DNA of 64,000 bases, taken from assembly GCA_949358305.1 (NCBI GenBank), contig OX442315.1, forward strand, positions 22,718,427 through 22,782,426. Direction: 5' to 3'. The DNA comes from Strigamia acuminata. Its lineage: Eukaryota; Arthropoda; Chilopoda; Geophilomorpha; Linotaeniidae. The notes below the pieces were generated by a model. That model saw nothing but the letters and a program-made list of their open reading frames with translations, ran no database searches and was not told the DNA's origin. Position 1 is the first letter of the stretch. Every line of letters starts with the position of its first letter. A program made the position numbers and the translations under genes. Positions 57,526 through 64,000 of the stretch are shown here, piece by piece.

Positions 57526-58801
57526 TTATACATCAACATTACGTGTCAAATCTTCTGCATCATTTCGTCTCTTTCGACTTTGGTCGCCCCTGTAATTAAT
57601 TATCGAGAATAAAATGTATAGAAAAAAAATTAACTTGATAGTTAAAAATACCTAGAAAATCCTTCCTCTAGTAACTGTTGCTGAATTTCCTGAGTTTCTG
57701 CCATGTATTGTGGTAATTCACATTCCGCCATTGGCGGGAAAATATTTGGTATAAATCTTGCAAACAGATTTGGATTCTTCTTTGCAAAATCTAAAAATTA
57801 ATTAACCCATTAATTTCTCTCTTAATTCATTTAAATTAGAAAAATCACCAGGCTTAAAAGAATATAGTCCTCTTATAATTGTGGACATCACAGCTGGGTT
57901 TACTTCAAATGGTTTAGCTTGTGCCTCTCTAAGCATCGCTAGAATAACATACACGCAAATAAACGCTATAAAAATGGTGAAATAAACCTGCAACTTACAA
58001 CTTAGCCTTTCCAAATGGGATTCAATAACGATATTCGTAAAAACACTTAATAACTCAGCTTTCAGGTCCGAATGCAATTTGTTTTCAACATAAAATCGAT
58101 TCTATTTTGCGAGAAGAATAAAATGTTTGATTACACAGTGCACTAAAACAACTGATTATTGTAATGTTACCATATAATTGAAAATCGGAATAATTCCTGC
58201 AAGAGCCTGCGTGTACTGGGTCATAGCGGCTGTAAATTTAGGTATGTATGCCGTCCCATCAGCATTTTGTAATTCCTGCGACACATATTTCAGATGGTTC
58301 TCAATTTGTCTGTTTAAGTCGGTATACAATCTTTCGGAAAATTGTTTGCACACACATTTATACACACAACTGAAACGAGAAAATGTGAAAATTCATTTTA
58401 CGCCAATGAAATTCGGTTCAATTTTCACAGCTACTTAATTTACTTCGTATCGTATGTACCTGTACATTTGCTCGTAGGATATTGGAACGTATTCTCCGGG
58501 CGAAAAGGTTAATAATTGGTGTATAGCAGCTTCTAATTTCGGCCAGTAATGGATCTCGTAATCTTCCTGTGCCATATTAATCATCACTAGAATTTCGGGA
58601 AAAAAATAAATTGTCATTTTTTTTGCATAAAATAGCTGCTATTTGTTTTCTGTCGGTTAAAAAGGGCAAAAATTGTGCATTCTTGCGCTAATACTCGATA
58701 TACCTACCAGTACTAAACGATTCTTGTTCTGTTCGGGAATCATTCCAATTTCCATCAAATTCCTCATTTTTTCCAAAAACTTCTTCCATCGGTTCCTCCA
58801 T
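57526..58801 (-). CDS. CACUL1: CACUL1-like cullin-domain protein
   Basis: Seven short exons from ATG 58801 ([19 protein letters not shown]) to TAA at 57526. Segments align along human CACUL1: [124 protein letters not shown] and the end [11 protein letters not shown]. The human N-terminal low-complexity extension is missing, so the product is shorter. CACUL1 is a partial cullin, lacking the neddylation domain, that was reported to bind CDK2 and the co-repressor LSD1. The last intron phase preserves the RGDQSRKR motif, which supports the model. Confidence 0.9.
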
Positions 58802-60407
58802 TTTGTACGAAAAAAATATAGGCTAAACGAATTTAAATTATTTCACGGCAAAATTGGTTTATTTAGAGAAACTAGACGTCTGTCATATTGTCAGAGTTTG
58901 ATGCGAAAAGCACACTTTCGATCTCGGTTATTCACTCCAGGAATCTTTACTTTGCGAGGCGACAGACGTCGCCTCGCCTTCGTTTTGTTTTTATTATTTG
59001 TTGCAATAACAAATGAAATAATGAACAGTCACACTTTGGATTTATTTTTTTTTAAGCTTGCGCGTGTAATATTTGTTTAGGTTTGGACGTTACGGAATAT
59101 TAAATTAAAATAATCGATAAGCGAGGTCGCACGGGGACAGGATAATTTGCGGAACCGCGGAACTGGCGGAACAGGCGGAACCGATGGGTTTGAGGAAAAC
59201 CTGGAATCGCCAATTCTGCGGAAACGGCGGAACGGCGGAACAAGCTGAACAAGCTGATCGGGAGAAAATAAAATTTGTAAATTACTGTTGTGTTCGTGGT
59301 TGGATACTGGCACGTAGAAATATATATAAAAATATATATTAGAACAAAAAAATAAAATAAATAAACGAGTGGGTTTTGTTTTAATGTATTAATTTTTCTT
59401 GATTTGAAAAAAACAATGTACCACTATGTTGTAAAAAATCTCCCATTAAACAGATAGATACTAATTGCTAGGAATAAATCATTTATTAGAGAATGCCATA
59501 TTCACACTGAGCTCATGTTTGAAATTGATTTCGTTTAAACGCCTAATTTTTTAAGCTTTTTACGTTAAATTTTTTTTAAAAAAGCAACCGTAATTACGTG
59601 TTAAGCTAATTTTAAAAAGTTGTAAATCTTTTTGCAGTTGCAAGTAGATAAATTTTATGTAGTTCTTGTTATTTTTTTTTAAACCTTACAAAATACTCGT
59701 AGTTGATTAATTTCACTGAGACTATAACTGCTGGATGTCATGGGGAGTTTTTCACATTAAGTGTTAAAATATTTTCAACAAATCAGTTCTGAATTTTGGA
59801 TTTTGGGGCTTTTGGTAGGGCATTTAAATTGATGTATCAAATTAGTCATAACTTATCAAATTGAAACAAAAACATCGAAAACAAAGAATATCCAACTCGT
59901 TACCTTGGAATTTGTAATTTTGTAAGATTGCTTTTGTAAATTTTAATTTTTAATTTTAATTAATTTTTGCCTGACCTCCATAGCTATTGTTCAGCCGTTC
60001 CGCCGTTTCCGCAGAATTGGCGATTCTGTGGAAACGACGGAACGGTGGAACTAGATTGTTTCATTGCCAAATTCCGCTGAACAAGCTGAAATATTGTGAT
60101 CAGGCCAAAAAAATATCAAAATTAAACAAAAGTTTAATTAAATAAAAATTACCAAAAACAAAAATAAATAAAAATCAATAAAAATAAAAATAAATAAAAA
60201 TAACCCAAAATAAAAGTACGATTGAAGTTTTGATACTAAATAATCTTATTTATTTATCATTTTATCACGAGTTTTGTGCCTAAAAAATTAGATTTTATGC
60301 CTAACTTTCGTTTTTTTCAATAAAAATAGTTTTTCCGTTTGATAAATTCGTTTTAAACCGATGCAAATTTATTAATTGAGACTAAAAATTGATTTTGGCA
60401 AAAAAAT

Positions 60408-60795
60408 TGATTTTTGGTGAAAAATTTCATTTTTGGTGAAAAATTTCATTTTTGGTGAAAAATTTCATTTTTGGTGAAAAATTTCATTTTTGGTGAAAAA
60501 TTTCATTTTTGGTGAAAAATTTCATTTTTGGTGAAAAATTTCATTTTTGGTGAAAAATTTCATTTTTGGAGAAAAATTTCATTTTTGGTGAAAAATTTTA
60601 TTTTTGGTGAAAAATTTCATTTTTGGTGAAAAATTTCATTTTTGGTGAAAAATTTCATTTTTGGTGAAAAATTTCATTTTTGGTGAAAAATTTTATTTTT
60701 GGTGAAAAATTTCATTTTTGGTGAAAAATTTCATTTTTGGTGAAAAATTTCATTTTTGGTGAAAAAATTCATTTTTGGTGAAAAAATTCAATTTT
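60408..60795. repeat. 19-bp tandem array, about 20 copies
   Basis: The unit TTTTTGGTGAAAAATTTCA is repeated with very few changes. Each unit contains TTTTTGGTGAAAAA, which is nearly palindromic. Confidence 0.9.
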
Positions 60796-60799
60796 TGAG

Positions 60800-60985
60800 T
60801 CAAAATTTAATTTTTTTCTGTCAAAATTCAATTTTTTGAGTCAAAATTTAATTTTTTTCTGTAAAAATTTAATTTTTTTCTGTCAAAATTTAATTTTTTT
60901 CTGTCAAAATTTAATTTTTTTCTGTCAAAATTTAATTTTTTTCTGTCAAAATTTAAGTTTTTTCAGTCAAAATTGAATTTTTTGA
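60800..60985. repeat. 21-bp tandem array, about 7 copies
   Basis: The unit is TCAAAATTTAATTTTTTTCTG with small variations. Confidence 0.8.
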
Positions 60986-61039
60986 CTCAAAAATCAATTT
61001 TCTGACTCAAAAAACCCTTTTTCGAACCACAAATGAATT

Positions 61040-61172
61040 TTTTGGTCAAAAATTCATTTTTTTGGCCAAAAATTCATTTTTTTGGCCAAAAATTCATTTT
61101 TTTGGCCAAAAATTCATTTTTTTGGCCAAAAATTCATTTTTTTGGCCAAAAATTCATTTTTTTGGCCAAAAT
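61040..61172. repeat. 20-bp tandem array, about 6-7 copies
   Basis: The unit AATTCATTTTTTTGGCCAAA is centred on the palindrome TTTTGGCCAAAA. An open frame across it is only a by-product of the repeat. Confidence 0.85.
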
Positions 61173-61640
61173 CAATTTTTTGTCTCAATTAATTAATTTG
61201 CATCGGTGTAAAACGAATTTATCAAACGGAAAAACCATTTTTATTGTAAAAAACAAAAGTTGGGCGTAAAATCTAATTTTTTAGGCACAAAACTCGTGAT
61301 AAAATGATAAATAAATAAGATTATTTAGTATCAAAACTTCAATCGTACTTTTATTTTGGGTTATTTTTATTTATTTTTATTTTTGTTGATTTTTATTTAT
61401 TTTTATTTTTGTTGATTTTTATTTATTTTTGTTTTTGGTTATTTCTATTTAATTAAACTTTTGTTTAATTTTGATATTTTGATTACAATATTTCAGCTTG
61501 TTCAGCGGAATTTGGCAATGAAACAATCTAGTTCCGCCGTTCCGCCGTTTCCACAGAATTGGCGATACCGGGTTTTCCACAAACCCATCGGTTCCGCCTG
61601 TTCCGCCAGTTCCGCGGTTCCGCAAATTATCCTGTCCCGG

Positions 61641-61943
61641 TCGCACGGTGTGTATAAAAGGAGAGATTGCAGTTGGTCGTTTACTTAAATAAGAGTTTCA
61701 GCTCTATTAAACTAAAATTACCTTTCAAACTTTCAACATACCTTTTGAACAATTCATTACAAAATGTTTACAAAAACAAATATCTGTAATTGTTATTTTT
61801 AAATTAATAAAAAATATCGTGTGCTTTTATAAATACCTATTTTCATCTCTACTTTACGCCTGGTGTGGGGTTCTTGACCACAAACTTCGGTTGAGGAAAA
61901 GGTTTGACCTAAAGGCCTGAAGTGAAGGTATAAAAATAAAAGA
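61641..61943. promoter_or_regulatory. Upstream region of CIAO1
   Basis: No ORF of note. The foldback element ends about 300 bp before the CIAO1 start, so it may contribute to the promoter. Confidence 0.35.
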
Positions 61944-63187
61944 ATGGATGTAGTATCTCTAGTTGCTGTATTAAAAAACCACACTGAGCGAGTTTGGAAT
62001 TTGGCATGGAATCCCGACGGGACTCAGTTGGCTTCTTGCAGCGGGGACAAAACTATTCGCATCTGGGGCGAAAAGAGTAATTATTCTTACGGTGCTTGTA
62101 ATATCTCTTTACTGCTTTTTATATACATTTTCTACAGATAACGAATGGGTTTGTCTGACGGAACTATGCGAAGGCCATCAGCGCACGATCCGATCTGTCG
62201 CGTGGTCTCCGTGTGGTAACCGGATTGCATCGACAAGCTTTGATGCAACTACTTGTGTCTGGGATCGAAGGGGAGGCGAATTTGAATGTGTGGCCACTTT
62301 GGAAGGACACGAGAATGAAGTTAAAAGTGCCGCTTGGTCACCATCTGGTCAATATTTAGCCACTTGCAGTCGGGACAAAAGTGTTTGGATATGGGAAGGT
62401 GTAAATGTTTAAAATGTAGTAAATACAATTTGCTAATTGAATTAATGTTTGTAGTTGAGGAGGGCAACGAATTTGAATGCGCAGAAGTTCTACCCGTGCA
62501 CCAACAGGACGTTAAACGCGTGAAATGGCATCCAATTGAAGATGTTTTAGCATCAGCAAGCTACGACGACACTATCAAACTTTTTAAAGGAGATGGAGAC
62601 GATTGGAATTCTTTTGCCACATTATCATCTCATACCTCGACCGTTTGGTCAATTGCCTTCGATAAAACGGGCAAGCAACTTGTATCGTGCAGTGATGACA
62701 AAACAATTAAAATATGGAAGGAATACGAAAACGGCAATTCACAAGGTGAGGCGTCAAATACAACAAAAAGTAATTTTTTTTTAATTAAATTCTTTTTGTC
62801 AATTTTAGGAATTTTGTCATCTAGATCCGAGCCAAGTTGGAAATGCATTTGCACAATATCGGGTTATCATTCCAGAACCATTTATGATGTTGATTGGTAA
62901 TACGACAAGCTAGTTTGAAGCTGTTATATAATAAGTTAATATTTAACTTAATTTCTACACACAGGTCTCATTTAACGGGTGACATTGCAACTGGATGTGG
63001 CGATAATTGTGTTAGAATCTTTCGTGAATCCGAGTCGTGCGATCCAAACAGCCCCTCTTATAATTTAGTAGCAACAATATCAAAAGCGCATGATCAAGAT
63101 GTTAATTGTGTTACATGGAACCCCAAAGTTCCAGGGCTTTTAGCTTCTTGCAGCGATGATGGACTTGTTAAATTATGGAAAATTTAA
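61944..63187 (+). CDS. CIAO1: CIAO1, WD40 subunit of the cytosolic Fe-S targeting complex
   Basis: Five exons (61944-62076, 62138-62398, 62455-62745, 62809-62896, 62965-63187) sum to 331 codons, the normal length. Seven WD40 blades can be followed: [113 protein letters not shown], then [19 protein letters not shown] and [27 protein letters not shown]1 works with MMS19 and CIAO2B to deliver 4Fe-4S clusters to DNA polymerases, helicases and other proteins. The gene is convergent with the SLC49 gene (about 95 bp). Confidence 0.97.
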
Positions 63188-63282
63188 AAATAACTGCGAT
63201 TGATATTAATTTTATAAAAATACAATTTAGGAATAACATATAATAATAACAATAAAATAATAAAAATGATGAGTTGTTGTCT

Positions 63283-64000
63283 TCAATACACTATTGGACT
63301 TGATTCGTCTAGCTCATCCTCTACTTTGGCTTCGTAACTACCCGATAAAATTTTATTTACAATCTTTAATTGTTCGATTCGCATCCGCTTATAATCAGCT
63401 TTAAACGCAACGATGTAAAAAACAACTGTAATCACTAGGCAAGCGGAACATATATACGTAGCATCTACAAAAGAAAAAATGTCAAATTGATACAATTAAA
63501 TCCGTGACACTAGTTTTACCTGTCATATCTCGAATCTGACCCGTATCAGCAGAGTTTGTGCATGTTTGGATTAACAAGTCTCTTTCTTTCAAGGGACCAC
63601 CAACAGAACCGAAAATAATTATAAATATGATAGCCAAAATTTGCCTAAAAATATACATGAGCATCAATGACGAGTAAACATCTTGGATTTTAAATTTTTC
63701 TTACCCAGACATGAGAATGAATCCTCCGCTGAGAGTTTCGTTGACGGGATAAGTATTTTCCGCTGCCAGTTCTAAGGCAATGGGATAACCAGCCGTTGTA
63801 AATAGTCCAAAAACGGCAAAACATATTGCTATATAATATTGATTATACGGAGAATTGTTATCGAATTGAAGGCACTAAGAACAGAATATTAAAAAAATTG
63901 CTCAAAAAGGCCTTCAATTATTTTTCTCACTTACCATACATAATATTGCTACGCTAATTGCGCCACAACCGAAGCAAATCTTGGATATTTCTTCAAGTTT
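63283..64000 (-). CDS. SLC49-family (FLVCR/MFSD7/DIRC2-like) major facilitator, C-terminal part
   Basis: Four exons of a gene that continues past the right edge. They encode at least three membrane helices (YYIAICFAVFGLFTTAGYPIA, QILAIIFIIIFGSVGGPL, TYICSACLVITVVFYIVAF) and a basic cytosolic tail. The segment ALELAAENTYPVNETLSGG matches the conserved E-x-T-Y/F-P-V-x-E motif in the second half of SLC49 transporters. Members carry haem, choline or related molecules. With only the C-terminal third I cannot say whether it is SLC49A3, SLC49A4 or FLVCR. Confidence 0.75.

Larger units (their letters stand above)
59120..61640. mobile_element. Foldback-type element with long inverted arms and a tandem-repeat core
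   Basis: The right arm (61640 back to 61186) is the inverted copy of 60022-60405. Its terminal 120 bp is also the inverted copy of 59125-59250, starting GGACAGGATAATTTGCGG. GC-rich motifs of the CGGAACNGGCGGAAC type repeat in the arms while the rest is AT-rich. At about 59993-60045 a local palindrome (GTTCCGCCGTTTCCG... and its inverse) marks a rearrangement junction. The core holds three tandem arrays. Drosophila FB elements have this layout of long inverted repeats built on tandem repeats. No transposase is present. It may be one element or two nested ones. Confidence 0.8.

Noticed and set aside
60408-61172. Regularly spaced repeats that might suggest a CRISPR array or satellite RNA
   Set aside because: Units are contiguous with no spacers, the genome is eukaryotic, and the arrays sit between inverted arms of a foldback element.
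61033-61269. 78-codon ORF with repeated F-W-P-K-I-H-F
   Set aside because: By-product of a 20-bp AT-rich tandem repeat.

Overview
The window is nuclear DNA of an animal, most likely an arthropod and probably a hexapod. It is AT-rich, genes are split by many short GT-AG introns (often 45-70 bp), and the proteins are animal families: FANCM, UVSSA, NOA1, BORCS7, LMAN2, TMEM230, HSPA12, RAB28, mitoferrin, CACUL1, CIAO1 and a serpin. The serpin carries interchangeable reactive-loop exons, an architecture known from insects. All gene models were read by eye from open frames and splice signals, so exon edges are approximate.

The first half (1-30.7 kb) is accessory-rich. It holds the 5' end of an LTR retrotransposon on the minus strand (1-3331: gag, a tRNA-Pro-like primer site, one LTR). 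This is inserted in a truncated second copy of a FANK1-like gene (3332-4912). Next comes a minus-strand serpin gene (about 5003-17565): a shared body at 14420-16954, with four intact and one decayed alternative terminal exon spread over 5.0-11.0 kb. A 5'-truncated LINE (8849-10172) and a gag-only LTR element with identical 131-bp LTRs (11100-13761) sit among the alternative exons. From 17976 to 27621 a 9 kb LTR retrotransposon (18414-27283; 1659-bp LTRs, one gag ORF, no pol) is nested in a long-TIR MITE. That retrotransposon is packed with short perfect stem-loops in its LTRs, leader and coding region, which is the most unusual structure in the window. The complete FANK1-like gene follows at 28714-30718.

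The second half (31-64 kb) is a compact housekeeping block in which neighbours mostly share promoters or 3' ends: FANK1/FANCM divergent, FANCM/NOA1 convergent (57 bp apart), NOA1/UVSSA divergent (134 bp), UVSSA then BORCS7 in tandem, BORCS7/LMAN2 convergent, LMAN2/TMEM230 divergent, TMEM230/HSPA12 convergent, RAB28/mitoferrin divergent, CIAO1/SLC49 convergent. The HSPA12-like gene appears to have three alternative 5' exon sets, all with the same splice phase. A 2.5 kb foldback element with long inverted arms around three tandem arrays lies at 59120-61640.

Functional themes are DNA repair (FANCM at stalled forks and UVSSA in transcription-coupled repair), mitochondrial iron and GTPase biology (mitoferrin, NOA1, and CIAO1 in cytosolic Fe-S assembly), and secretory or lysosomal traffic (LMAN2, TMEM230, BORCS7, RAB28). 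These genes are neighbours, but nothing here suggests they are co-regulated beyond shared promoters.
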